In this document: positions 1-10,389 of the stretch, in pieces
How the letters are laid out: every line of letters begins with the position of its first letter
Position numbering within the stretch: position 1 is the first letter of the stretch
Source of the DNA: Aquanectria penicillioides
Taxonomy: Eukaryota; Ascomycota; Sordariomycetes; Hypocreales; Nectriaceae
Length of the DNA stretch: 64,000 bases
Reading direction: 5' to 3'
NCBI GenBank assembly: GCA_003415625.1
Contig: PYIU01000008.1
Coordinates: 2,728,001-2,792,000, forward strand
Program-made: the position numbers and the translations under genes
The notes under the pieces: model-generated
The model's database searches: none
Told to the model about the DNA's origin: nothing
Seen by the model: only the letters and a program-made list of their open reading frames with translations

Positions 1-1006
1 AATATTTTAGATTTATTAATAAGCAATAAATTTAAACTTATTATAATGCTATTTAAATTAAAATAACTTAGCTTAAAGAGCCTATTTTTAGAAATATAAA
101 GGCATAATAAATTGTAAATTAATTTAAAGTTTAATTAATAACCCTCTATTAGCTATTTTTTTATAGATAATAATAAGTACTTTACCCCTATAAAAGCAAA
201 ACTAAATATAAGCTATTTTACTAATATTAGCTTAACAATTCTTTATTTCTAAAGTAAGACTTTTAATAACCTTAATATATAGTTGTTAGCTTATATTATA
301 TAAAAAGGGGGCTTTTAAAGGCAGTGGGTTAAATATAAAAGGTTAAATGGTTTGTATTTTATAGAGAATTTATTGCTTTCGTATAATTAGTTTATAAAGA
401 ACTAATATATAAGCACTATTATAAAGATAACTGCTTTATAATACTATACTAAAGGAAAGCTTTATAGTAATAATACTATAGATTGATTGTATATATAGTA
501 GAGTGGGGCCTATTGATTTATGGCTAGTTAATAGGATTAAGGCACTTTTATTTAAGGATAGGGAAAATAATGCTAAGTATTAAACTTAATTTAGGGGCTA
601 TTTTTTTAGTAGAAGCCCTATAAGCTATCTATAGATTAGGCCTTTTAGTTAGGCAGGCTAATTATTAGAGTTGCGCAGCCATAAAAGCCCTTATACTTAG
701 TCAGAAAGTTGACTTACCCTAAAGGACTTAAGATATATTGAAGGCAATGTAGGGGAAATTAACTAGGCTAAAGCCGCACTTAAACTAATTATAGAATAAA
801 GAGCTTATTTACTTAAGGTTTTAATATTACCCTTTTACTACTTTATCCATATAAAATAATATATATATCTTTATATATTAATATACAGCTCCAATACTAT
901 AATTCAATAAAAATAAGGAGACTTTTAGCTAAAATCTTTACATTTTGCCTACATTCTCCTATATGCATTATAGAGCCTATAATTAAGGGGTAGCATTATA
1001 AAGATT

Positions 1007-1011
1007 ATAGT
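1007..1011. repeat. Target-site duplication, left copy
   Basis: ATAGT immediately precedes the TGTTGG start of the miniature element. It is identical to the five bases after its end, as integrase-mediated insertion produces. Confidence 0.8.
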
Positions 1012-1104
1012 TGTTGGATTGAAGACCTATAGTCTAGAATAGCTGGTTGTACTGTAATATAAGTAAGGCGACCTTACACTTTTGGCGCAGTCGGCTATTC
1101 AACA
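1012..1104 (+). repeat. 5' LTR of the miniature element
   Basis: A 93-bp repeat starting TGTTGGATT and ending TTCAACA. It matches 1288-1380 at 88 of 93 positions. Its 3' end (GGCGCAGTCGGCT) resembles a tRNA D-arm, which may be coincidence or a trace of tRNA capture. Confidence 0.85.
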
Positions 1105-1132
1105 ATTAACAGTCAGATACGCGCTCAGCGCT
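1105..1132 (+). other. Putative primer-binding site (half-tRNA type, Asn GUU-like)
   Basis: The bases right after the 5' LTR begin ATTAACAGTCAGA. The reverse complement, TCTGACTGTTAAT, looks like a tRNA anticodon arm with anticodon GTT (Asn), and it continues upstream into a D-arm-like GAGCGCG. Complementarity that ends inside the anticodon loop rather than at the CCA end is the pattern of elements primed by a tRNA half, as known for Drosophila copia. The tRNA identity is from my memory of fungal tRNA-Asn and is an inference. Confidence 0.6.
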
Positions 1133-1140
1133 GAATTGGG

Positions 1141-1172
1141 AAGGTCGCGGGTTCGATTCCCGCCTTCACGCA
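1141..1172 (+). other. tRNA T-arm-like block inside the miniature element
   Basis: The stretch contains GCGGG-TTCGATT-CCCGC, a five-pair stem closing a seven-base TTCGATT loop, which is a canonical tRNA T arm and B box, followed by an acceptor-like CTTCACGCA. No matching 5' acceptor strand lies upstream in the right place, so this is not a complete tRNA gene. It sits in forward orientation, whereas the preceding anticodon-arm match is in reverse. Confidence 0.6.
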
Positions 1173-1278
1173 CTCAATAACCCGATCAGATATAAGAACC
1201 GGGTAGCCTAAATAAAGGATCATAATCTCCGGGTCCGGCAGTATGATTAGTCCAGCTAGACCCCTATAGGTCCTAGCT

Positions 1279-1287
1279 GAAGGGGCG
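1279..1287 (+). other. Putative polypurine tract of the miniature element
   Basis: GAAGGGGCG lies directly before the 3' LTR, the position where plus-strand synthesis is primed in LTR retrotransposons. The single C makes it slightly imperfect. Confidence 0.55.
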
Positions 1288-1380
1288 TGTTGGATTGGAG
1301 ATCTATAGTCTAGAATAGCTAGTTGTACTATAATATAAGTAAGGCGACCTTACACTTTTAGCGCAGTCGGCTATTCAACA
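1288..1380 (+). repeat. 3' LTR of the miniature element
   Basis: A 93-bp copy of the repeat at 1012-1104, TGTTGG to CAACA. Four of the five differences are G to A or C to T in this copy and one is G to A in the other, consistent with light RIP or ageing. Confidence 0.85.
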
Positions 1381-1385
1381 ATAGT
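1381..1385. repeat. Target-site duplication, right copy
   Basis: ATAGT directly follows the CAACA end of the element and matches the left copy exactly. Confidence 0.8.
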
Positions 1386-2439
1386 AAATAGTTCCAGACT
1401 AAATGGCTTTAATTATATACCACTTAACTCTATCTAGCATCCTTTTTATAGAGCTTTAAAATAAGGTATATCTATACTTATTGCATTATAGTGCATTAAG
1501 CGCTATAATATCTACTAAATAGTAAAGTTAATTAAGGGGGAGGCTAAAGGATATAGTAGTATAGAGATCTTTACTCTAAAGGCATGCATTTATTAGGCTA
1601 TATAATATAAAGATATTTTAATTAAATTCAATTTAATAAATACTATTAATATTCTTTTGCTATTTTATAATCTATTTATAGAATAGATTAAAATAGAAGG
1701 GCTATATAAAAGAATAATAGATATTACTAAAATTAATAAAATATATATTATTATTTTTAAACTGCTTAATAGTAAACTCTTTTAGGTTTATACTATTAAG
1801 CTTAAACTCTTTTTTTTATACTTTTAAATAGCCCTATCTATAAGCCTAATATTTTTTAAATAGCTTTACTTCTATTAAATAGCCCTTTTAGCGCTTATAT
1901 AATAGTAATATTTATAGCTAATGCATTAATTATTAATAAAATATTATATATAGCTAGTATAAAAGTCTTTAATAAAGCTAAATAGCTCTTAATGCTATAG
2001 TAATAATAGTTAATAATTAACTATATAGGCTAGATTTTAATTAAAGTTTTAATAGACCCTTATATTATACTAAAGGGTTTCTTTATAGCATTTTATTATA
2101 TAAAAGCATTTTTATTGCAGTCTTTAGAGTTAGGCTTAACTATTACTTAATTAAATAAGTTTTAAGCAATTATATAACTTAAGGTATATATACTTCCTTT
2201 AGACTTATAGAAAATAAAAATAAATTTATATAAGGTCTTTTCTATTAACTTTAAAGCTTATTTTAGTTTTAAGCCTAATATTTAAAAAAAAGGGACTTAA
2301 GTATTAAATACAATAGTAATGCTTCTATTTATTAATAAAGCAAAAATAATAGATTCTCCCTTAAGATATTAGTCTATACTATATAAAGAGAGAGTATTAA
2401 TTATATCTATAATAGACTCTTTATAGGCTAGAATATAGA

Positions 2440-2790
2440 AGTTCTAATTAAAACCGGCTTTAATTAACTGAAGGGCAAAGAAATTAAGTGCCTAAAAGCC
2501 ATTTATTATACACCCCAAATCGAATATAGCAGATAGAAGCGTAAGAGTATATTTAAATATACTGGAAAGATACTGAATGGATTAATTCAAGTCTTATAGC
2601 ATCTTTTAATAACCCTGCCATTAGGAAATGCAGCCATCCATTAGGCTAGCAGGTTGCCAGCCGCTGAGGCCTCCTAGAATGATGGCACAGTAAAACGAAA
2701 CCCTGCTTAAAGGGCTGCATTAAATGTTTAAGGCAGTTATTTAGATGGTCTTAAGGATCGATATGACATCCTTCTCTATTACCTCCTTCT
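2440..2790. other. Less AT-rich island inside the left block
   Basis: Around 2600-2720 the sequence regains G and C (for example GCTAGCAGGTTGCCAGCC), unlike the DNA on either side. No open frame or recognisable protein survives on either strand. It may be a scrap of unique sequence or a younger insertion. Confidence 0.35.
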
Positions 2791-3991
2791 TTTTAAAGAG
2801 CTGTTTTTAGGAGAGCCCTAGTTTCTTAGCAATTTTCAATAGCTTTTGTAAAGCTGGGGGTTAATTAAGTGGGCATATATTAATCTAGAAAAGAAGAGGC
2901 AAACTTTCCATTCTAATAAGCCCAGTAGGGCTATTATTTCTGCTACTATAAGAAGGGTATTTAAGTGTAAAATAGTGCGCCTTATTTAAGAGCTTTAACC
3001 TCTTTAGGGCTATTACCTTCTAATCTACTATATAGATAAGAGCAGTATATATATCCTAAAGTATTAAAGTAGATTTAATTATATAAACTGTTTTATATTC
3101 CTTAAGGCCTAAGTATACCTCTTCCTTTATAGATATTTTAATATATAGTTTAAGGAATAATATAGCTATCCCTTAAGCATCTATTAAGCTAGTATAAAAC
3201 TAAAACTAAAAGTCTTTACTTTAAATATCTATACTAATAGAAATCCTAAACCTATATTTTACAGTTAGTAAATATAATACTCCTTAAGGGTTAAAGTAGC
3301 ATTATATTTCCCATTTAACTTAAACTTAATAATAAAGTTCTTGCACTTTCTTTAAAACTAATAGTAGCAAATTAATCGCTTGCTTATAATTATCCTTAAT
3401 AACCTTCTATAAATGCTCACTTAAGATTGTCTTTAGATAGGAAGTTGCTTTTTATTTAGTTTTTGGATAGGGCTTTGCAGGTACTAGTTCTATTATTGTT
3501 ATAAAGAAAAGAGAGAGAATAATATAGCTATATGCTTATTGCCAACTTGAAGAGGGTTTAAGGTTAAAGTATAAAGTTTTAGAGAGTAATAGAAGAATAG
3601 ATTATATAAATAAGGGTAGGAAAGGGGAGGATTAGTGCAGCTAAAAAGGGATGAAAACCCAGCAAAAAAACAATACGATGGGCACAACTGACTATAAGCT
3701 TGCTCTTGCCTAAGTTATCCCCTACCTACTAACACGCGCCTACCGATGTCATCTTTCCCTAAACGCCATGCTAAAAACGAAAATTCATGCACACGTAATA
3801 TTAGGTTGCCGGGATTGGCAAAAGATAAGGAAGACGTGCGTACAGGAAAGGGGAGGTAAGGGAAGCCGGGGACGATAATCGGAAGTTAGTGGGGGTTTAC
3901 GGCGCTACGGGAGTACAGGGGGTCTTTAATTCGACCTCTTCCCCGTGACCGTGCCACAGTCACCAACAGCTCATGCGATCAAATCATAGTT

Positions 3992-5894
3992 TTGGGCCTA
4001 GAGTCCTTTCAACCACACTGGTTAATAGATGTGAGAGACGGTCGCATCGTACCTTCTGGAAATGAGAGTTGCAAGTATCTGACATTGTCATATACCTGGG
4101 GTCAAGTCGAGAACTTCAGGCTGCAACGTGGAAATTTAGACGCGATGCAGCTTCCGGGTGCTCTCTTTGCTGACAACATCCTTATTCACATACCCGAAAC
4201 GATTCCAAACGCCATCCCCTTAACAAGATGTCTGGGTGAGAGATTTTTATGGGTCGATAGCCTCTGCATCGTCCAGGATGACGAGCAGATTCTCTACCAC
4301 GAACTGAGCCAAATGCATCGGATCTTTTCCAGCTCATTTCTGACAATCATTGCAAAAGATGTGCTTGATGCCGAGTACGGACTACGCGGCCTTCAAGATA
4401 TCTCCACTCCAAGATATATCCAGCAAAATGTTGTAAATCTTGCTGGTGATGAGAAACTGGCTACCATGAGAGCCCATTTCGAAAACGTGGAGGAGAGTAT
4501 TTATGCTTACAATAAACGCATGCGGACATTCCAGGAACGAATTTTTGCGAAACGGCGACTCATTTTCGGCGATGACACTGTGGAGTGGCAATGTAACACT
4601 GCCAAGTGGTATGAGGACAAGCATTACCATCCTCTGGCTGACAAGGTTCTCACGGCTTTGGGCTACGCAGAACGGTGGATGGAAGGTCGGGTTCCAACTC
4701 TATCAAGCCTTGCACAACTTGTCGGAGAGTTTAACAACATGAATCTGAGATACAGTGAAGATGTATCAGATGCTTTTTCTGGAATTCAAAGCTTACTGCA
4801 TCATACTTACCCAGGAGGGTTGCTTTTCGGACATCCGGAAATCTTTTTCTATATTTCGCTTCTGTGGATCCCAGTCAGGACCGGGGTGCAGAGAAGGTTC
4901 ACATCTGCTCAGTTCAAGGGGGATCAGATGTATAGTCGGCTCCCCAGCTGGTCGTGGATGGGATGGCAGGGCGATTCATTCTTTGCTTATGATTTGGAGT
5001 ATGAAAACCTCCCGTCAGAAGGCCACGGTTTCACTGAGCCCGTCACAATATGGTATGCGATGGAATCACCGACGTCAAAATCACGAAGGCCGATCAACAA
5101 CACGTGGCATAAATGGAGGACATCAACACACACTCAACTCCCAGAAGGGTGGACAAGTACCGAGTATACAATCCCAAAATGCAACTCGATTAGGGAACAT
5201 TGCCTGAACGTACAATCTTTACCAAAAAATCTGCCAACCCGCTGTTTCAGAGCCCTATCAGCATTATTGGTACCCTATTGCCGTCAAATCTCCCGAAAAG
5301 AATCCAGATTTACACCCTCAAGATCAATATATTTCATGTATAACAAGCCGAGCCTTTCTATTTGGAACACCTTCCCGAATCGTTGATTTCTATTGCACTG
5401 AATTCTTGCAGATCGTTGCAGACAAGAAAGGGAACAGTGTGGGCTGTATCAATTTGTATCAGAATGCTGATGAGGAGCTATTTGCCACACGAAAGAAGAT
5501 TGAGCTTGTAGCCGTTGTCAAGGGGTGGACAACTAAAATGAATAAATTCAGTTCTCAATATCTGAAGGTAGAAGAGAAGAAGAGAGAGGAAAGGTTCCTT
5601 TCGGAGAATGAAGAGGTTAACCAACCAGAGATTGAATGGGACACTATGTGGTGGACTTGGGAAAACGAGCGAGAGGAAAAACATGATTGCTATTTTGTCC
5701 TCTGGATAGAATGGAAAGACGGAGTTGCATATAAAAAAGGAGTAAGGTTTGTGCTAGAAGACGCTTGGGAAGAGAATAAAGAGACGGAGGAAGTGGAGCT
5801 GAGTATGGGTTACAGCTGTATGGTAGGGCGCCATGCGTGTGGCACTTACGGTCGGACTTATAGCCGGACTATGAAAAACATAGAACGAACATGA
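3992..5894 (+). pseudogene. HET-domain gene remnant, 5'-truncated and frameshifted
   Basis: HET proteins mediate non-self (heterokaryon) incompatibility in Pezizomycotina. The frame at 3992-5386 carries the HET blocks in order: YLTLSYTWG, then RFLWVDSLCIVQDDEQ, then the degraded RTFQERIFAKRRLIF where a Trp is expected. The C-terminal block (VLWIEWKDGVAYKKG) is in another frame, 5406-5894, and that frame opens upstream to about 5250. A single extra base near 5250, between the CF block and a downstream PYQHYWYP-like block, explains the shift; no intron is needed. No ATG precedes the first HET motif, so the N terminus is missing, next to the AT-rich block. The normal C-terminal stop also seems lost. 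It is most likely non-functional. Joining the frames relies on remembered family order. Confidence 0.75.
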
Positions 5895-7007
5895 AATACA
5901 ACAAAGTTGACATTAGCAGTTTGCCACAAAGAGCAGGGAATAAATGATCCATATTTAAGGCGTATAATACCAAAAGTGATGCTAAAGACAAAATCCTCAA
6001 TGTTTGTGATGAGCAGCAATGAATGCTCCAAGAGTTTACGCAAAACTGCTCACTCTTATCCAACTCATCTGATTACAAGCTGAGGGGTGGCCATGATGTG
6101 TGAAATAATCCACAATAACCAAAAGTGTAAGCCCAACTAAGGCCTCAATGTGGTCCACGTATGCAAGAACGAGGCTGGGTACCGTGTCTGTAAAGACAAC
6201 CGCAGGATATAGCCCGAGGTGGGTTCGTGGGTGAGACATGCAGATAAGCCACGATCTTGAGGCCAGGGCCAATATTAGAAAGATCTTGGAAATAATACGC
6301 AATTGCTTCGTCATGGCACGTATCGTGGAGGTGCTTTGTGCCTTCTCGAATCCGACAACCAACGATTAACCGCTCGGAATGTCCGAGGCTGATCTTTGAG
6401 TTGTTTTGAGGCCATTTTGTTTCTCTCAAAGACATCGCACTGCATGGTGGCAAGAATTGATCCAGCGCCAGGCGGTAAATTATCCAACTGAATTATAGGG
6501 CATGGAAATGGCGTTCCTGGAAGTGGCCGATTTGACGGCCATATCTAACCGAGCATTTCCGGGCGCCTACATTGTGCACTTTCTCCATCAAAAGATCTGG
6601 AGACAATCCTGATAGGTCAATGTGACAGAGCCTGATCAATCTGGCACATAGCCTTTGTTATTGTTTAGCATCATGGCCATGAGCTGAAAGTCACCAGGAA
6701 CAAAAAAGCCCGCACTTCAATTGATGGCGAACCTGGATTACGGACTGGTGGCATGACCCGGTAAATTGCCACGTAAAGGAAACGGAGTTGAAACGTATTT
6801 ATACATGGGTACACCCCTTAGCAAGCATCTCGTCCCAGGCAGGCATCAGTGATTCCACTTGACGTATCCTCACGGGACATCTGATCCGGCATATATGCAT
6901 CATTTGACATCGCCCTGTTCGAATTCTTTTCCCTTTTGATTCATCAGCAAATCATCTGTCGAACTGGTCTTTCCCCAAGTCCCTACCCTGCTGACGGCGT
7001 TGCGAGA
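5895..7007. other. Intergenic, no gene seen
   Basis: About 1.1 kb of normal composition between the HET remnant and the membrane-protein gene. Short minus-strand frames around 6036-6453 lack family features and splice-consistent continuation. The 5' part of the next gene may lie here if it has an upstream exon. Confidence 0.5.
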
Positions 7008-8714
7008 ATGCCAAATGATGGCTTTCAGATGCTTGTCCTTGGGCAGAGGGCAAGTGACCAAAGTTCGCGCGGCATTCCTCGAAGCAAACCTCGGTTTCCA
7101 ATTGGAGACAGCATGGCACTTTTTTGCTCTTGGGCATGTTTCGCCGGATGTTGCATCGTTGTTAAGCCAGATTCTTACCTCGCCTGGCATTTGCGTCTTA
7201 CTTACCAACTTGTGGTTCTCGGCTTGCTCATGTCAATAATGAGCATGTGCAACAGCAGGCTCGCAAATCGGCTTTTCATCAATTGGGAATATTTGCAAGG
7301 AGCTTCAATTCAAAATATGGATGCCATCCTACGAAAGTCCATCTTTGTTTCCAACATGGATTGGGATTGGAGGGTGGCGATAACCCTGTCGATTGTCTTG
7401 CCGCTCGGGCTCAATGCTGCGTACAAGATCTTCTCCGACGGACGATCTACCTTGGAGATACAGAATTTATCAATTGGCCATTACGGTGCGTTCAGTCGAC
7501 CACTGGAAAATGATCGAGAACAGACCTATGTCTTGATTGACGCCATGTCACCTTGGCGGCGAGCTGCTGTGAGCGATGACAATTTCCCTCAAGACGCAAG
7601 CCTCCCACGACTTTTTGGATACAATCTAGTTCTGCTTGGGCAAAGAGACGTCGCCGTGTTAGATATGCCTAATTCTACCCTGCTAGGACGCATACAAGAA
7701 AGTCTAGATACCGATGAACAATTGCTACTGTCAGCCAATATCAGCGGCTCGCTCGCCGAGTACAACCTGTCCACTCAGACCTTGCTCGAGGATGATGGAT
7801 TTTGGGAGGACTACATGGAAAAAACAACCACTTTAGAAACTTACGAAGGCTGGCGTGTTGCGATAGCTCTCGGTGCTTACCCAGAGGTCTGGGCTGTTGC
7901 TGGTGGCTTTAGGCATCTTTTCGGAGAGCCTGTTGCGTCAAACGAGTCTTGGGTGGCAGTCTATGAAAATTGGAAAAGCCCTCAAGTTAGTGCCTTGCGA
8001 AAGTCTAACTTCTCGATGGTATTCAGTTTCTATCGAATTCCTTGCGCAGTGACATGGAAGATCACCATGAGCGACGTAACCTTGGATTCAGCTTCGTGCA
8101 ATCGAAACGCGCTCCGGCCTATTGATGCCTGCATGTTACCAGAATACTACAGTATTGAGGACAAGACATTCATGGATGCGCTACCGTTTGCGATCTCAGA
8201 ATTCTGGGAAAAGCGACCACTTTCTCCTTGGAGTATACCATCCGCAGCAATGGGTGTCGCAGCCCTCCATGTGAACCGCTGGAGACATATGTTACGCAGC
8301 CAAGTCACCAGAGTACCAAATACAACATTCGTCCAGGAGTTCCTGTACCAAAACGTTTCTGAGACATTCAAAATGTCTCGTCAGACCGTAAACGCGAAAC
8401 CATTACTATACGTCATTTTTGCAACACAGCCTGTTTTTACCACGCTGATCCTGCTTTTGAATGCCTCTGTTTACTACTCTACCCCCGTGGGGAGTGGATT
8501 TGGGCTTGCTTCGATCCTCGCGAGTGTCAACAAGGATACTTTGGGGATACTATCAGGAGCAGGCCTATCTGGGGAATTGAAAATGCCAGTATACTTGAAC
8601 ATCAATATTGCCGAATCTAGGAGACACGATGTGGATTGGCGAATCGCATCGAATTTGGACATTGAAAGTCACCCCACAGACGGCAGAGTCAACGCAGCAG
8701 AGGAATACGCCTAG
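7008..8714 (+). CDS. Uncharacterised multi-pass membrane protein
   Basis: The 568-residue frame starts at the first in-frame ATG; the frame is open further upstream, so an extra 5' exon is possible. Hydrophobic segments lie near residues 38-55, 62-85 and 122-142. A large, probably extracellular or lumenal middle follows, with several N-x-S/T sites, and then a further helix near 470-495. Two N-terminal helices, a big loop and a late helix resemble large families of unknown function common in Sordariomycetes (DUF3176-like topology). I cannot name a function. The long uninterrupted frame and good codon use argue for a real gene. The neighbour upstream is the dead HET gene. Confidence 0.65.
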   Translation: MPNDGFQMLVLGQRASDQSSRGIPRSKPRFPIGDSMALFCSWACFAGCCIVVKPDSYLAWHLRLTYQLVVLGLLMSIMSMCNSRLANRLFINWEYLQGASIQNMDAILRKSIFVSNMDWDWRVAITLSIVLPLGLNAAYKIFSDGRSTLEIQNLSIGHYGAFSRPLENDREQTYVLIDAMSPWRRAAVSDDNFPQDASLPRLFGYNLVLLGQRDVAVLDMPNSTLLGRIQESLDTDEQLLLSANISGSLAEYNLSTQTLLEDDGFWEDYMEKTTTLETYEGWRVAIALGAYPEVWAVAGGFRHLFGEPVASNESWVAVYENWKSPQVSALRKSNFSMVFSFYRIPCAVTWKITMSDVTLDSASCNRNALRPIDACMLPEYYSIEDKTFMDALPFAISEFWEKRPLSPWSIPSAAMGVAALHVNRWRHMLRSQVTRVPNTTFVQEFLYQNVSETFKMSRQTVNAKPLLYVIFATQPVFTTLILLLNASVYYSTPVGSGFGLASILASVNKDTLGILSGAGLSGELKMPVYLNINIAESRRHDVDWRIASNLDIESHPTDGRVNAAEEYA

Positions 8715-9549
8715 AAGACAGTGAGAAATGCAAGATTCTGGAATTTGAACGTTCCTTACTTTCATACCAACTATCACTATTAATATCTAAACTATTATTG
8801 TTCAATCCATTGGTTTATCAAGGGAGTAGAAATATCATAGTACAGTATAAAATTTACCTATCAATCGGCAGTGAAATTATAATTAGCCAACATCATTGAC
8901 CAAAGCATCACGACTTCATCCTATTTTGTCCAAGTCCGAAGCTACGCACCGCTTGTTGATGAGGAAGAACATGACCATCCACATTTTCTACTCGTCTTGC
9001 AAGACAAGTGTGACGCTCAACGAAAAAGTGTGAGGAACTGCATCTGCCCAGCCATATAATGAGCCATGATGCATGTGAGTTGACAAAGGTGAAATTTCAA
9101 TGGCCCTTGGAGAGAGGGAAAGAGAAACATTGCTTCCACCGATGATTACAGACGCAGCCTCCACCAAAGGTCAACGCGGACCCCAAATAGTCCCTCATTC
9201 TGATCCACAAGTCCCGCTTGTGTGCCTTCAAACCCCGCTAAACAAGAATCTCCGGAGCGCCGAGTTAGACGGAATAGTGGCTAAATTCAAGCGGCGCTCC
9301 GAGCCTTGGAGAACTTGAGTACTTGAATTTAGTAGTGCAACCCACCGAATCTGTAGGTATCTCTATTCATCTCAGCTTCCCCCCCCCATTGGCTGTGGAC
9401 TTGAGGAGGGGTCAGCGTACCGGAGCTCCGGCTTGTGGCCCGCCATGAATCACTTGGACTCCGTTCATCAGAGACTCATAACTGCTGCCCTCTCAAGCAA
9501 AAAAGAAGCATGCGTTTGAGCCTTTTACTCTTCATGAATCATTGCTAAC
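8715..9549. other. Intergenic region upstream of the dehydrogenase
   Basis: About 835 bp without a supported gene. It contains a C run at 9380-9388 and should hold the promoter of the gene at 9550. No clear TATA box or operator was recognised. Confidence 0.5.
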
Positions 9550-10389
9550 ATGTCCGCGCCTCAACTTGATTACTTCCAGCAACTCTTTTCCCTCACAGGC
9601 AAAACAGCGCTCGTCACTGGCGCTGGCCGGGGCATTGGGTTTGCATTCGCCCGGGCGCTCGCAAACGCCGGGGCCGACATTGTCCTGGCTTTGCATCCAT
9701 CGGAGAGTGACGATGCGGTGGACAAGATTAAGGCCATAGGGGTCAAAGCCCACGTATTTCGAGTCGACTTGCTCGATCGAGACCAAGTTCGCGGGCTCTT
9801 CTCTCAAATTTTGGAGGCCGGAATCGTTGTAGACATCTTTGTCAATAATGCTGGAATCGCACATCGAGAGCCCATACTGGATTATCCCGAAGACAAGTGG
9901 TACGATATTATTCAGATCAACCTGTCAGCAGGGTTTGTTCTCGGACAGGCCTTCGCTCGCGATATAATACGGCGCGGTGCTAGAGGCAAGATAATCAACA
10001 CCTCCTCTGTGGGTGGCTTTCTTGCGAGCAAGAATACAGTCGCATATACAGCAGCCAAACACGGAATTAATGCCCTCACAAAATCATTCTCCACCGAATT
10101 CGCCGGTCGGGGTATCAATGTCAATGCCATCGCCCCTGGGTACACAATAACCGAACTGACAAAGAACAACCTTGAGAAAAATGGGGACGCCTTCTTGAAG
10201 CGTATCCCCATTGGAAGATTTGCTCAAATGTCAGACCTTGAGGGCGCTGCTCTATTCTTTGCATCTCCAGCATCCGATTACATCACGGGCCAAATACTTG
10301 CAGTCGATGGCGGAAGGATAGTATCTGATTTTGAGGCTGAGTTACGGACAGTCGATGCGAAGGACCAAGACCTAGCTACTGCAAACTAG
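9550..10389 (+). CDS. Short-chain dehydrogenase/reductase (classical SDR)
   Basis: This intronless gene encodes 279 residues with a complete classical SDR core. The dinucleotide-binding glycine motif TGAGRGIG is at 23-30, NNAG at 99-102, the catalytic Ser near 152-153, YTAAK (Tyr166, Lys170) and IAPGY at about 194-198. The family oxidises or reduces a hydroxyl/carbonyl using NAD(P)(H). Overall it looks like the gluconate 5-dehydrogenase or 2-deoxy-D-gluconate 3-dehydrogenase type, so a sugar-acid substrate is plausible but not shown. Length is usual for the family apart from an acidic C-terminal tail of about 20 residues. There is no signal peptide, so it is probably cytosolic. A T-rich run follows the stop. 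No neighbouring pathway gene clarifies the substrate. Confidence 0.9.
   Translation: MSAPQLDYFQQLFSLTGKTALVTGAGRGIGFAFARALANAGADIVLALHPSESDDAVDKIKAIGVKAHVFRVDLLDRDQVRGLFSQILEAGIVVDIFVNNAGIAHREPILDYPEDKWYDIIQINLSAGFVLGQAFARDIIRRGARGKIINTSSVGGFLASKNTVAYTAAKHGINALTKSFSTEFAGRGINVNAIAPGYTITELTKNNLEKNGDAFLKRIPIGRFAQMSDLEGAALFFASPASDYITGQILAVDGGRIVSDFEAELRTVDAKDQDLATAN

Larger units (their letters stand above)
1012..1380 (+). mobile_element. Miniature LTR retrotransposon (TRIM-like), complete
   Basis: Two 93-bp direct repeats (1012-1104 and 1288-1380) begin TGTTGG and end CAACA, as LTRs do. They flank a 183-bp interior with no coding capacity. The element is bracketed by a perfect 5-bp duplication ATAGT (1007-1011 and 1381-1385). 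A purine-rich stretch GAAGGGGCG abuts the second repeat, and a tRNA-complementary stretch directly follows the first. This is the full architecture of a terminal-repeat retrotransposon in miniature, which must be mobilised by proteins from elsewhere. The two repeats differ at five positions, all transitions. Orientation follows from the order of primer site and purine tract. The interior keeps G and C unlike the flanking DNA, so it arrived after most local decay. Confidence 0.85.
1..3700. repeat. AT-rich, RIP-like repeat block (left)
   Basis: This stretch is dominated by A and T, is very rich in TA and TAA/TAG in all frames, and has no open frame that looks like a protein. That is what repeat-induced point mutation (C to T, mostly at CpA) leaves in old transposon copies of Pezizomycotina. 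Composition changes to normal at about 3.65-3.75 kb, shortly before a damaged HET gene. I could not identify the original element except for the miniature LTR element at 1012-1380. The block continues off the left edge. Confidence 0.8.

Noticed and set aside
1105..1172. A functional tRNA gene
   Set aside because: Only a T arm is complete. The anticodon-arm match is on the other strand and no paired acceptor stem exists.
5895..6453. Minus-strand frames of about 100 codons at 6036-6453
   Set aside because: They overlap each other in different frames, have no family signature and no splice-consistent extension.
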